Positions 18,456 to 26,371 of a DNA stretch of 64,000 nucleotides are shown piece by piece. Made by a program: the position numbers and the translations under genes. The notes under the pieces were generated by a model. It was not told the DNA's origin. It saw only the letters and a program-made list of their open reading frames with translations, and searched no databases. The DNA is from an archaeon. GTDB lineage: Archaea > Thermoproteota > Nitrososphaeria > Nitrososphaerales > JACAEJ01. Numbering within the stretch: position 1 is the stretch's first letter; the number at the start of each line of letters is the position of its first letter. Location: NCBI GenBank assembly GCA_024256265.1, contig JACGUK010000004.1, forward strand, positions 62,001-126,000, read 5' to 3'.

Positions 18456-19421
18456 ATGGAGAATTCAATTGATGAGCTAAAAAGAGAACCAGTAAAACCA
18501 ATGGAAATCTGGAAAGGCATGACAGTAAATGAATTGGTTCTTCAGATGAAGAATTCTGGTGCTTTCTCTTCTGGTGCTCTTGCAAAGGCTGTGGATATAT
18601 ATGAGCAGATGATTAGGGACAAGACGTATATCTTCCTCACCTTAGCTGGAGCTCTTACACCAGCTGGGCTTAAGAAAGTGATCATAACTTTAATAGAAAA
18701 AGGATGGGTAAACGCAATAGTAAGCACTGGTGCCAATTTAGCTCACGATGTTTTGGAAAGTTTTGGTGGTAAGCACTACAAGTTCTTGACCAACATAAGA
18801 GATGACCTACTCTACAAAATGAAAATTAGCAGAATATATGATGTCTTCGTCACAGATGAGGATTTTGAGGATAAATTTGATAATCCCATTTTTGACATTT
18901 ATCAAGATATAATTGAGGCTAGGAAAGGAGAGATTCTTTCTATAAACGATCTCTTGATGGAGATAGCTAAGCGTCTTCCAAATGAAGATTCTATCTTAAA
19001 AGCTGCTTACCATCATAATGTAAAAGTATTCGTCCCTGCCATTCAAGACTCAGCTTATGGAATTGAGGCTGTCAGATACAACAGAAAGAGCTCTGATACA
19101 TTGCGTGTAGATGCCTTTATGGACCTTCAGGAGATGTGGTCAATAAGAGAGAAATATGAGAATGCAGGTGCAGTTATTCTAGGTGGAGGTGTACCGAAAA
19201 ATTATGTATTTCAATCTTCTATCTTTGCTCAAAAGAAGTTCAATTATGTTATACAAATAACTCTCGATAGGCCAGAGACTGGCGGGCTTTCTGGTGCAAC
19301 CTTGGATGAAGCAGTATCTTGGGGGAAGATAGACGAGGGTGCGAGAAAGGTAGTAGTAGTGAGCGAAGTCACATTAGCATTTCCAATAATAGTAGCTGCA
19401 CTCCTAGAAAGGTTAAGTTAG
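18456..19421 (+). CDS. dys: deoxyhypusine synthase
   Basis: Product of 321 aa, the archaeal DHS size. It transfers the aminobutyl group of spermidine to a lysine of aIF5A. Visible signatures are TLAGALTPAGLKKVI (about residue 60), STGANLAHDVLESFGGKHY (about 90) and the GGGVPKNYVFQ region (about 245). In place of the canonical active-site lysine stretch it carries TLDRPETGGLSGATLDEAVSWGK, in which LSGA aligns with the usual GS(D/G)SGA region. The gene ends in TAG one base before the agmatinase gene, so both are likely co-expressed. Confidence 0.88.
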   Translation: MENSIDELKREPVKPMEIWKGMTVNELVLQMKNSGAFSSGALAKAVDIYEQMIRDKTYIFLTLAGALTPAGLKKVIITLIEKGWVNAIVSTGANLAHDVLESFGGKHYKFLTNIRDDLLYKMKISRIYDVFVTDEDFEDKFDNPIFDIYQDIIEARKGEILSINDLLMEIAKRLPNEDSILKAAYHHNVKVFVPAIQDSAYGIEAVRYNRKSSDTLRVDAFMDLQEMWSIREKYENAGAVILGGGVPKNYVFQSSIFAQKKFNYVIQITLDRPETGGLSGATLDEAVSWGKIDEGARKVVVVSEVTLAFPIIVAALLERLS

Positions 19422-19422
19422 A

Positions 19423-20313
19423 ATGAGCTATAAGGATCTTTTCCTTACGTCTGAGCCTTTAATAACTTTTATAAAAGAAGGCATAAAGCCTATTACGAAT
19501 ATCTTCGGAGTTCCCTTCGATTCAACTGTAACATTTAGACCTGGTGCAAGATTTGGCCCTGATGCTATACGCCAAGCCTATATGAAGATAGAGGTTTACT
19601 CACCTATCTTAGACGTTGATTCAGAATCTTTGAGCGTATTAGACCTTGGAAACTTAAAATTGACCAACAATGTAGAAGATATGGTTTATTCAGTAGGAAA
19701 AGTTGTGACAGAGATAGTTCAAGAAGGAGGGACTTTTGGCGTTCTAGGTGGGGAGCACACCCTAACCTTTGGCACATATCTTCCCGTTCTTAAAGATACT
19801 GCACTCATCATATTTGATGCACATTTAGACTTAAGAGATGAGTTTGCTGGATTGAAGTTGAGCCATGCAACTTTTCTTAGGCGCTTGACAGATAAAATAG
19901 GAGCTGAATCTATCGTTCATATAGGTTCTAGGGCTGCTAGCAGAGAAGAATGGAAGATTGCTGATAAGATAGGGCTCTCTTTGATATCCATGCAGACTAT
20001 GTATACTATTGCTAACGCTGAAAAGCTCTTGTTAGATTTTCTTAAGGACTTTGAAAATATTTATGTGAGCATTGATTTAGATGTGCTTGATCCTTCATTT
20101 GCACCAGGAGTGGGCAATCCTGAGCCTGATGGCTTATCCGTACATAAACTCTTAGATTTTCTCTATTCATTAAAGGAGAAGAGAATTATAGGATTTGATA
20201 TAGTAGAGCTTACACCTCTTTATGATAATGGTACTACAGCAGTAGTAGCTGCAAAGCTCATGAATGAACTTATGAGCTTATCCTACTTATCTCAAATTAA
20301 TAAAAAATCCTAG
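19423..20313 (+). CDS. speB: agmatinase / ureohydrolase family enzyme
   Basis: Product of 296 aa of the arginase/agmatinase family with the binuclear manganese ligands visible: LGGEHTLTF (about residue 110), FDAHLDLR (about 130) and SIDLDVLDPSFAPGVGNPEP (about 212). It probably converts agmatine to putrescine and urea. Placement directly after deoxyhypusine synthase links polyamine supply to hypusine formation. Its TAG stop lies in a palindromic CTAG shared with the TAG stop of convergent thrS. Confidence 0.88.
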   Translation: MSYKDLFLTSEPLITFIKEGIKPITNIFGVPFDSTVTFRPGARFGPDAIRQAYMKIEVYSPILDVDSESLSVLDLGNLKLTNNVEDMVYSVGKVVTEIVQEGGTFGVLGGEHTLTFGTYLPVLKDTALIIFDAHLDLRDEFAGLKLSHATFLRRLTDKIGAESIVHIGSRAASREEWKIADKIGLSLISMQTMYTIANAEKLLLDFLKDFENIYVSIDLDVLDPSFAPGVGNPEPDGLSVHKLLDFLYSLKEKRIIGFDIVELTPLYDNGTTAVVAAKLMNELMSLSYLSQINKKS

Positions 20314-21695
20314 ACGAACTTTGGCCTTCTTGATAAGAGCATACTAAAGTATAAAGGACGGTATGGCCAACCTTGAGTCTCATCTTTGATTTTCTTTAAT
20401 AATTCTTCCTCACTCATATCTAATGTTTTTCTTAAAGACCTTACTCTAACTGGTAATTTTCCTCCTTCAACCTCTTTCTTTCCTATGACTACTATGTAAG
20501 GTATCCACTCTACTTCAGCGTTGGCTATCCTCTTTGCCACGCTCTCACTTCTATCATCAACATCAGCTCGAATATTATTATAATTAAATTTCTCAGCCAA
20601 TTTTATTGCTAAGTTTAAAGAATCGCTACCTACGTTAATGAACCTAACTTGAACTGGGCAGATCCATGTTGGCAAAGATGGAATTTTTAAACTTGATGCT
20701 CTTTCCAATAAATCTGCCATGAACCTTTCTAAAGAGCCTATAACAGCTGTATGGATTATTATAGGCCTTCTCTCCTTACCTTCCTCATCCACATAGGATA
20801 TGTTGAATCTTTCAGCGTTTCCAACATCTATCTGAGCAGTAGAACTCTCTATGATACGCTTTTGCTGGCTGACGAAATTAAACTCAATGTTAAGGACCCA
20901 ATAGTACATGCCGGATTCAACAACATGAATTAAGACCTGATTCCCTTCCATCTTCACTAAAGATTTAACATAATCTAATCCTTTAGGGTCATCGAGGAAG
21001 TCCTTGCTAACATTATATAGGCTCACATAATCCCAGCCGAATTTTCTCCCTTCTTCAAAGCATCTTTTATAAATTCTCTCAAACTCAACTTTAGCTTCTT
21101 CTAAATCATGGCATAATATGTGTATATCTGGCATGTGAAACTTTCTCAACCTTGCAAGCCCTATCAATTCTCCTCTTTGCTCAAGCCTGTAGCTATCAGC
21201 CAATTCGAATATCTTAAGTGGTAAATCACGGTAGGACAAAGTCGAATCTGAGAGCAAGGAAAATTGTCCAAAGCAAGCTGCATACCTTAAAGCAAAGGTT
21301 CTCTTACCACTCTTCACTTTATACATCCTTTGACCAAAAAGCTTAGCATGCTCACTTACAGGCTTAAGATCCAGATCATAAAGGATTGGAGTCTTGACAG
21401 GATTTGCTCCTAGCTCTAAAGCTATTTGTAATGCTCTATCAGCCAATAGATCAAAAATCAAAGCCCCTTTTGGTGTGAGCCTTATATGACCAGGCTCAGA
21501 TAATTCCTCGTATCCAGCCATTTTTAGCTTTTTCATTAATTCTATATGTGGAGCCCTTTTAGCAACACTCCTCTTATAAACTTCAGCATCTATCAATGCT
21601 TGAAGGTTTTGATTCTTTATCTTTGCCTCATCTATCGAGTATACTTGTCCATCTATGTCCATTAAATAGTATCCTCCTGCTTGGAAATCTATCAT
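20310..21695 (-). CDS. thrS: threonyl-tRNA synthetase lacking the editing domain
   Basis: Product of 461 aa, far shorter than editing-competent archaeal ThrRS (over 600 aa). It keeps the class II core: RYAACFGQFSLL (zinc Cys), LPLKIFELADSYRLEQ with LARLRKFHMPDIH (motif 2 region), IIHTAVIGSLERF (motif 3, zinc His) and a C-terminal anticodon-binding domain from about residue 350. Crenarchaeal genomes split ThrRS into catalytic and editing genes; this matches the catalytic type. No editing partner is in the window, although a D-aminoacyl-tRNA deacylase is at 36134. It ends in TAG. Confidence 0.9.
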   Translation of the reverse strand: MIDFQAGGYYLMDIDGQVYSIDEAKIKNQNLQALIDAEVYKRSVAKRAPHIELMKKLKMAGYEELSEPGHIRLTPKGALIFDLLADRALQIALELGANPVKTPILYDLDLKPVSEHAKLFGQRMYKVKSGKRTFALRYAACFGQFSLLSDSTLSYRDLPLKIFELADSYRLEQRGELIGLARLRKFHMPDIHILCHDLEEAKVEFERIYKRCFEEGRKFGWDYVSLYNVSKDFLDDPKGLDYVKSLVKMEGNQVLIHVVESGMYYWVLNIEFNFVSQQKRIIESSTAQIDVGNAERFNISYVDEEGKERRPIIIHTAVIGSLERFMADLLERASSLKIPSLPTWICPVQVRFINVGSDSLNLAIKLAEKFNYNNIRADVDDRSESVAKRIANAEVEWIPYIVVIGKKEVEGGKLPVRVRSLRKTLDMSEEELLKKIKDETQGWPYRPLYFSMLLSRRPKFV

Positions 21696-21916
21696 CTCTA
21701 TTACCTACCAAACTTCACAAACTAGGGTATATAGGATTGACTATGGATTTATAAACAAATCCAATTTCCCCATTTTAATGCTATGTTAATTTTTCAAAGA
21801 GATTAGAACTTTAATTAGAATTTGGCACTTGTTAATCAATAAAACTTAGGATAGGATTGTAAGAAGTTTTGCACAAAGCTCAAATACTTACAAATTCAAA
21901 TCGATAATGTGAGAGT

Positions 21917-22099
21917 TTGTCTGAAAAATCTTATGATAGAGATATAGCCGAATTAAGAGAAAGAATCACACGCTTGGAGATTCAGTTCGCTGAAATAGTT
22001 AAACGTGTCGATGGAATAAGTAACTACACTCGCCAACTTTTCGACTATCTTAACAGAATGCAGCTGTTGGTTTTTCAGCCATATGATTACACCTTATGA
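21917..22099 (+). CDS. small coiled-coil protein
   Basis: Product of 60 aa starting at TTG (MSEKSYDRDIAELRERIT). Charged heptads run from about residue 8 to 45 (IAELRERITRLEIQFAEIVKRV), predicting one long helix for oligomerisation. No family recognised. The 220 bases upstream (21696-21916) are AT-rich with no other gene visible. Confidence is limited by length. Confidence 0.45.
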   Translation: MSEKSYDRDIAELRERITRLEIQFAEIVKRVDGISNYTRQLFDYLNRMQLLVFQPYDYTL

Positions 22100-22123
22100 G
22101 ATAATGATTTAGCCAGTATATAA

Positions 22124-22339
22124 CTATTTTTGCCCATACCTTATTCTATCAAATTCTCTCAACTTTTTTGTTTCTTTTTTCCATAATTTATAATGATACT
22201 CACAGAGGTAAACCCTTCTCCCTTCCTTTAATTTTAGATCAGACGATGAGAATTTCTCTCTGCTCAAGGAGCGAACAGCCTCATTATTACAATCTGTTAC
22301 AGAGCATTTTATGCCCTTCTGAACCTTGCCCAAAGTCAT
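22124..22339 (-). CDS. small conserved-looking zinc-binding protein
   Basis: Product of 71 aa with KCSVTDCNNEAVRSLS near the N-terminus and VYLCEYHYK near residue 48. Together these give a C-x5-C plus C-x2-H set able to bind zinc, followed by a basic tail (LWKKETKKLREFDRIRYGQK). It looks like a short archaeal RNA- or protein-binding zinc protein, but no function can be assigned. It ends in TAG with a TAA four codons later. Divergent from the CDP-alcohol phosphatidyltransferase gene. Confidence 0.65.
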   Translation of the reverse strand: MTLGKVQKGIKCSVTDCNNEAVRSLSREKFSSSDLKLKEGRRVYLCEYHYKLWKKETKKLREFDRIRYGQK

Positions 22340-22392
22340 CTGCTCACTATATCTCCCTATATATAACCTAATATTAAAGAGATTAAGGCGAG

Positions 22393-22962
22393 ATGATGCT
22401 TAACAAATTTAGAAGAATCTTTGAGCCCTTTTTTAACAAGCTAGGCTTATATATCGCTAAAACTGGCTTGCCTCCTTTCTTCTGGTCATCTTTTGGTTTG
22501 ATGATGGCTTTTTTATCATGCTTATCTTATTCAAGTATTTTCTTTAAAAATGGGCTTTATGGTGGAATATTTTTGCTGATATCAGGCTTTGCAGATGTTT
22601 TAGATGGTTCTGTAGCAAGAGCTAAAGGCTTAGTTTCATCAAGAGGAGCATTCTTAGATTCAACATTCGATAGACTAGGCGAGCTAATGGTATTCACAGG
22701 TATTCTGATAGGAAGGCTTAGCGATCCTTTTTTGATTCTGATGACTCTATCTTTCTCTCTTCTTGTTAGTTATGCTAGAGCGAGAGGAGAATCTTTAGGA
22801 ATAAGCCTCTCAGGGACTGGGATAGGAGAGAGAGCTGAGAGAATATTGGTACTATCAATTGCCAGCATTTTTGGCTATACTAACTATGGGGTTATCATAG
22901 TTCTAGCACTAGCTTCTATTACCTTCCTTCAAAGGGTTATTCTTATAGTTAAAGCATTATAA
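22393..22962 (+). CDS. CDP-alcohol phosphatidyltransferase (archaetidylinositol phosphate synthase-like)
   Basis: Product of 189 aa with the complete family motif DG-x2-AR-x8-G-x3-D-x3-D in DVLDGSVARAKGLV...RGAFLDSTFDRLGE (residues about 66-95). Several membrane helices flank it. The enzyme swaps CMP on CDP-archaeol for an alcohol such as inositol-1-phosphate to make polar membrane lipids; the exact headgroup is inferred from length and archaeal context. The ATG overlaps a GAG run acting as a weak ribosome-binding site. Confidence 0.85.
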   Translation: MMLNKFRRIFEPFFNKLGLYIAKTGLPPFFWSSFGLMMAFLSCLSYSSIFFKNGLYGGIFLLISGFADVLDGSVARAKGLVSSRGAFLDSTFDRLGELMVFTGILIGRLSDPFLILMTLSFSLLVSYARARGESLGISLSGTGIGERAERILVLSIASIFGYTNYGVIIVLALASITFLQRVILIVKAL

Positions 22963-22965
22963 GCT

Positions 22966-22986
22966 TCTCCTCCCTAAAGGCAGGAG
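22966..22986. terminator. GC-rich hairpin (terminator or IS-end remnant)
   Basis: CTCCTCCCTAAAGGCAGGAG can fold as CTCCT-x-CC, loop TAAA, GG-x-AGGAG, followed by TTTCCTTAT. It sits between two convergent genes and could end transcription. Short CTCC...GGAG hairpins with a TTTAGG-like core also occur at right ends of IS200/IS605 elements, but no transposase is nearby. Confidence 0.45.
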
Positions 22987-22991
22987 TTTCC

Positions 22992-23618
22992 TTATAGTGA
23001 TTTTATGAATTGTCTCACGAGTTCAGACAAGGTATCCACAGCCCTTGTAAGCTCCTTCCTTGTCTCCATGGATTCCCTCTGTAAAGTCTCAAGGATCTGG
23101 GTCAGCTTTGCAGATATCTCCCCATAACTCTCCTCAAGTATCTTGAAGTTCTGGTCAGTTCTCTCAGCGAAGCTTCTAAACTCTTCTCTGTAATCCTTAA
23201 ACTCTTCTCTGTAATCCTTAAACTCTTCTCTGTAATCCTTAAACTCTTCTCTGTAATCCTTAAACTCTTCTCTGTAATCCTTAAACTCTTTCTCCATGGC
23301 TCCAAAACCCTCTTGGAGCTCTTCAGCTATGGAACTGAACCTTATCTCAAAATATTTTATCTTAGGGTCAGGTTTAGTAGCCTCCTCTAAAAAGCTCTTT
23401 ATGGATATGAGTGGTGGAGGAGCCTTAATGACCTCTAGGAACTTGTTTAGCTTCTGTTCTTCTCCTTGGACGAAAACTGTTACGGATCCGTCCTTCTCGT
23501 TTCTCACATAACCTATGATTTCAAGCTCTTGGGCGGTGTCTAGTATAAAGCGCCTGTAGCCTAGCCTCTGGACTCTTCCTCTTATCCTCACCCTGTAAGC
23601 CCTTTGTGGTGTACTCAT
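22992..23618 (-). CDS. acylphosphatase domain fused to heptad-repeat coiled coil
   Basis: Product of 208 aa. Residues 1-92 are an acylphosphatase domain (YRVRIRGRVQRLGYRRFI with the phosphate-cradle Arg, GYVRNEKDGSVTVFVQG, then catalytic-type Asn). After it comes a helical tail with five exact copies of the heptad FKDYREE (about residues 112-147) and a further coiled coil to the end. Free acylphosphatases are about 90 aa, so the tail is an addition, probably for oligomerisation or tethering. It is encoded by a 21-bp DNA repeat. Convergent with the lipid-synthesis gene. Confidence 0.82.
   Translation of the reverse strand: MSTPQRAYRVRIRGRVQRLGYRRFILDTAQELEIIGYVRNEKDGSVTVFVQGEEQKLNKFLEVIKAPPPLISIKSFLEEATKPDPKIKYFEIRFSSIAEELQEGFGAMEKEFKDYREEFKDYREEFKDYREEFKDYREEFKDYREEFRSFAERTDQNFKILEESYGEISAKLTQILETLQRESMETRKELTRAVDTLSELVRQFIKSL
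23178..23290. repeat. five tandem 21-bp in-frame repeats
   Basis: The unit AAACTCTTCTCTGTAATCCTT (plus strand) occurs five times without change at 23178-23282, and a partial sixth copy runs to about 23290. The 21-bp period preserves frame and encodes one coiled-coil heptad per copy, so copy-number change would only lengthen or shorten the coil. Exact identity of the copies suggests recent amplification by slippage. Confidence 0.9.
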
Positions 23619-23826
23619 CTCTTATTTTCCTCAGCCAATTTTTAATGAATGTCTGCTATACTTACTGCTTTCTTAACCTTTTCCATTATCTCGTTTTTAT
23701 TCATTTCCTTATTTTAACTTTTAACTCTATTAAGATGTAGTTACAAGCTATTAATTGTTATACCACCATATTCGTGATACGTTAAAGCGAAAACACATTT
23801 AGGGCATTTCATCAATGTTTTTCTCA

Positions 23827-24102
23827 TCAATAGAAGCGACGTTCATCTCTGGCTCTTACCTTTACAAGTCCGTAATGAACAGCGCATGAGACACAATAAT
23901 ACTTTACAGTCTTTGGTGCAGCAATATAGGTTCCAGCAGCCCTAAGCTCTTTTGCCAATGTAGGCTCAACCAAGCTAACTCTTGAAGTGAACTTCTTAGC
24001 TTTATCTTTAGGTACCAATGTTCCACAATTACTACAATGGACATAATCTGATCTTCCTTTACCACCCTTTGCTCTTCCTCTGCTCTTCCTTTTCTTTGCC
24101 AA
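23827..24102 (-). CDS. rps26e: ribosomal protein S26e
   Basis: Product of 91 aa with the S26e signature: basic N-terminus (KKRKSRGRAKGGKGR), VHCSNCGTLVPKDKA as first zinc half and YYCVSCAVHYGLVKVR as second. S26e sits at the mRNA exit of the small subunit. It is found mainly in TACK/Asgard archaea and eukaryotes and is generally missing from Euryarchaeota, so it supports the lineage guess. The 208-base gap 23619-23826 holds only a 23-codon Cys-containing fragment. Confidence 0.93.
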   Translation of the reverse strand: MAKKRKSRGRAKGGKGRSDYVHCSNCGTLVPKDKAKKFTSRVSLVEPTLAKELRAAGTYIAAPKTVKYYCVSCAVHYGLVKVRARDERRFY

Positions 24103-24140
24103 ATTCCCCCAAGATTATTAATATTATATTGCTTTAAAAC

Positions 24141-24176
24141 GTTGTGATTCTTGATTCCGTAGAATAATGAAGTGTT
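24141..24176. repeat. degenerate direct repeat, copy 1 (upstream of toxin-antitoxin pair)
   Basis: A 36-base stretch (GTTGTGATTCTTGATTCCGT...) matches the copy at 25102-25137 at 30 of 36 positions in the same orientation. The two copies bracket the AbrB/PIN gene pair, about 960 bases apart. They may mark insertion boundaries or be relics of a CRISPR-like or other repeat. The remainder of the gap 24103-24358 is AT-rich promoter DNA. Confidence 0.6.
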
Positions 24177-24358
24177 GCATCTATAATGTTTACAGGAAGG
24201 CTGACAAATATTTTAAAAACTTAATGCAGGAAAAGTTAAAATTTACTTGTAAATGTGAGCGAGGTATTTGAGCGAATATGTTCATAGAAATCATTAATAT
24301 GAGATTTACATAAACTATTTATGTAAGAAAGTAAGAATTTTTTATATAGGAGAAGAAA

Positions 24359-24643
24359 ATGGCTGAACCTGATATTACTATAGTTAGTGATAAAGGTCAG
24401 ATAGTAATACCTGCCTATCTTAGAAATAAGCTTGGAATCAAGCCAAGAACTAAGTTGCTAGTGTATAATGTAGAAGATACTATAATTTTGAAGAAGCTAA
24501 CAGTGCCTGATCTTGAGAAGGAGATGAAGGAGCTCTATAAAGAAATAGACAAGAAGCTAGTAAAGTATGGAGAATTGAGCGAGGAAGAGATACAAAAAGA
24601 GATAGAAAGGTATAGAGCAGAGAAGAGGAAGAAGAAAGCGTAA
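24359..24643 (+). CDS. AbrB/SpoVT-family antitoxin (VapB-like)
   Basis: Product of 94 aa whose N-terminal 45 residues form a swapped-hairpin AbrB domain (ITIVSDKGQIVIPAYLRNKLGIKPRTKLLVYN). A charged helical tail (EKEMKELYKEIDKKL and a Lys-rich end) probably binds and inhibits the toxin. It stands 10 bases before a PIN-domain gene, the usual antitoxin-toxin order, and is expected to repress its own promoter. The TTTTTATATAGG just upstream is a good box A. Confidence 0.87.
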   Translation: MAEPDITIVSDKGQIVIPAYLRNKLGIKPRTKLLVYNVEDTIILKKLTVPDLEKEMKELYKEIDKKLVKYGELSEEEIQKEIERYRAEKRKKKA

Positions 24644-24653
24644 GGTTCTCAGA

Positions 24654-25073
24654 ATGGTAAAGGCTGTCTTTGATACTAATGTTCTAGTATCAAGTTTAAT
24701 CAGAAGTGGGAAGCCAAGACATTTGTGGAATAAAGTCATTAAAGGAGAAGTTGAGCTCATAATCTCTAGAGAGATATTTTCAGAATTCAACGATGTAGCA
24801 AGAAGACTAAAGTTAAGAAGGTATGTAAGCCTAAAGCACTTAAGAAGGTTCAATTTAGTCTTAATCAGAATAGGAAAAATCGTAGAGGTAAGAACACATC
24901 TACCACAAATAACTGAGGACCCTGATGATAACATGATAATCGAGACTGCATTAGATGGTAGAGCGGATTATATAGTATCAGGAGATAAGCACTTGCTCAT
25001 GCTCAAGGAGTTCAAAGGAATTAAGATCATTGATGTAGAAGAGATGCTAAAGATACTAGCAAGTCAACCTTAA
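24654..25073 (+). CDS. PIN-domain ribonuclease toxin
   Basis: Product of 139 aa with the PIN acidic set: VFDTNVLVSSL at the start, REIFSEF (Glu about 44), DPDDNMIIETAL (about 91) and YIVSGDKHLL (about 110). It belongs to the toxin subgroup that cuts RNA with Mg. Paired with the AbrB-type gene it forms a VapBC-like module of addictive or stress-response type. All four catalytic acids appear intact. Confidence 0.87.
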   Translation: MVKAVFDTNVLVSSLIRSGKPRHLWNKVIKGEVELIISREIFSEFNDVARRLKLRRYVSLKHLRRFNLVLIRIGKIVEVRTHLPQITEDPDDNMIIETALDGRADYIVSGDKHLLMLKEFKGIKIIDVEEMLKILASQP

Positions 25074-25101
25074 GATTCGTCTCCCAAAGAATTATCAAAA
25101 T

Positions 25102-25137
25102 GTTGCGATTCTTGATTCTGTCGCATTATGAAGAGTT
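25102..25137. repeat. degenerate direct repeat, copy 2 (downstream of toxin-antitoxin pair)
   Basis: GTTGCGATTCTTGATTCTGT... aligns with copy 1 at 24141 with six mismatches in 36. It lies 29 bases after the toxin stop. The following stretch to 25233 contains an imperfect CCACC...GGTGG stem (about 25207-25228) near the 3' end of nep1 and no gene. Confidence 0.6.
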
Positions 25138-25233
25138 AGGTTTCTAAATGAAGCATTTAACAATTCCTACCACGATCCTTGAAAGACACCGTCCAACTAG
25201 ACGCCACCTGATTCCAATTCATTTGGTGGGGTT

Positions 25234-25938
25234 TCATTTTATATCATCTAACACCTTTTCAAACTCGTAAACAATTCTTGCTATTACTACATGGGCTTCA
25301 AGAGGCAATTCATGACAAAAGTAGAGCTTATCAAAATTTGAAGATGTATTCAGAGAGAAATGACCTCTTGGGAAGCCCCCGACAACAAAAGTAGGCTTAT
25401 CATATTTTGACAATTCTTTTGCAACTCCTTCAAAATTATTCTTCTCTCCTAATCTTGATAGACCCATAGTGATGGAAGGCTTGATTTCAGAGATAAGCTC
25501 TTTAAAGGATTGGTTTTTCATCTCAAGAAGGACTTCATTATTTGGCGATATTATATTTCTCTCCTTGAATAACTTCTCCATCAACCCCTCGAACCTAAAG
25601 TAAGCTTTTGGAAGTCTGACAGACTTTCCTAATTTTATTACTTCATCATTAATAGTATGAACATAAATTTCCATCAAGCCTTTCATGTAAAGTGGAGAAG
25701 AGGTTGCTTCAAGTAAAGAGAAATGGACTATATCAGGTCTTCCTCTTTTTTCAGCATCCTTCAACCTTAGCATAGCTGAATGATGATAACTTCTATCTAA
25801 CAATATTTCACTAACTTTCTTTCCTTTTGATGAAGCATGCTTTATAACTGATGGATGTTTACAAATCTCACAGGGTATTAACTCTAAGGCAGATTCAGCA
25901 AGGATCAATATTAATGATTTTTCAAAGTTCAAAGTCAA
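25234..25938 (-). CDS. nep1: rRNA small-subunit pseudouridine N1-methyltransferase Nep1
   Basis: SPOUT-class methyltransferase that N1-methylates a pseudouridine in 16S rRNA helix 35 during ribosome assembly. Visible features are LLDRSYHHSAM, KRGRPDIVHFSLLEATSSPL, IYVHTINDEVI with RLPKAYFRFEGLMEKL, and the knot region VVGGFPRGHFS and FCHELPLEAHVV. The frame is open to 26004, but family members begin near the first strand (LTLNFEKSLILILAES). TTG at 25938 fits this and sits about 23 bases after a TATA-like AATTATAAAAG (minus strand, about 25956-25966), implying a leaderless mRNA. Confidence 0.9.
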   Translation of the reverse strand: MTLNFEKSLILILAESALELIPCEICKHPSVIKHASSKGKKVSEILLDRSYHHSAMLRLKDAEKRGRPDIVHFSLLEATSSPLYMKGLMEIYVHTINDEVIKLGKSVRLPKAYFRFEGLMEKLFKERNIISPNNEVLLEMKNQSFKELISEIKPSITMGLSRLGEKNNFEGVAKELSKYDKPTFVVGGFPRGHFSLNTSSNFDKLYFCHELPLEAHVVIARIVYEFEKVLDDIK

Positions 25939-25966
25939 TCTTTTATCAAAGCCCTCTTTTATAATT

Positions 25967-26272
25967 TTGAAGGATTTGCGCACACATATAAAAGACCTTG
26001 CCATGCAAAGAGTTGATATATTGCTAGAAAATGCTCTGATGAATGCTAGAGAAAATATGGAACTAGCTCAGAGGCAAGCATTGATAGCGAGGCGAATATG
26101 CATGAAGTTCAATATAAGGTTGCCATACGAGAAGAGACAACTCTTCTGCAAAGGATGTAAAAAATTCATAGTGCCAAGTATAAATGCTCTTGTAAGATTT
26201 GGAAACAAGCCAAAAGCAATAAGGATAAAATGCCTAGAATGTGGTCATGTTTATCACAAAATAATTGATTGA
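25967..26272 (+). CDS. rnp4: ribonuclease P protein component 4 (Rpp21)
   Basis: Product of 101 aa matching archaeal Rpp21: N-terminal helices (RVDILLENALMNARENMELAQRQA), ARRICMKFNIRLP, then the zinc ribbon FCKGCKKFIVP and IKCLECGHVYHK. It binds the specificity domain of RNase P RNA with Rpp29. TTG at 25967 and ATG at 26003 are both possible starts. It is divergent from nep1 with only 28 bases between the chosen starts, so each promoter must overlap the other gene. Confidence 0.88.
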   Translation: MKDLRTHIKDLAMQRVDILLENALMNARENMELAQRQALIARRICMKFNIRLPYEKRQLFCKGCKKFIVPSINALVRFGNKPKAIRIKCLECGHVYHKIID

Positions 26273-26371
26273 CGAAAGGAAATCTGATCAAAAACTAAAT
26301 ATATCTAATAATAAATATACCTACAAAAGGCTTATGAAGCCAATTGAAAAAGCTTTGGTGTTAAGATAGAA

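Noticed and set aside
23102..23305. Alternate-frame repeat protein (RITEKSL repeats)
   Set aside because: It is the 21-bp tandem repeat read in another frame of the acylphosphatase gene.
23741..23812. 23-codon minus-strand frame starting MKCPKC
   Set aside because: It resembles the first half of a zinc-ribbon protein but stops before the second Cys pair; too short to call a gene, perhaps a remnant.
24141..25137. CRISPR array
   Set aside because: Only two diverged repeat copies nearly 1 kb apart with a toxin-antitoxin pair between; no regular spacers and no cas genes.
25164..25241. 26-codon minus-strand frame overlapping the nep1 stop
   Set aside because: Short, no family similarity; probably chance or decayed sequence near the direct repeat.
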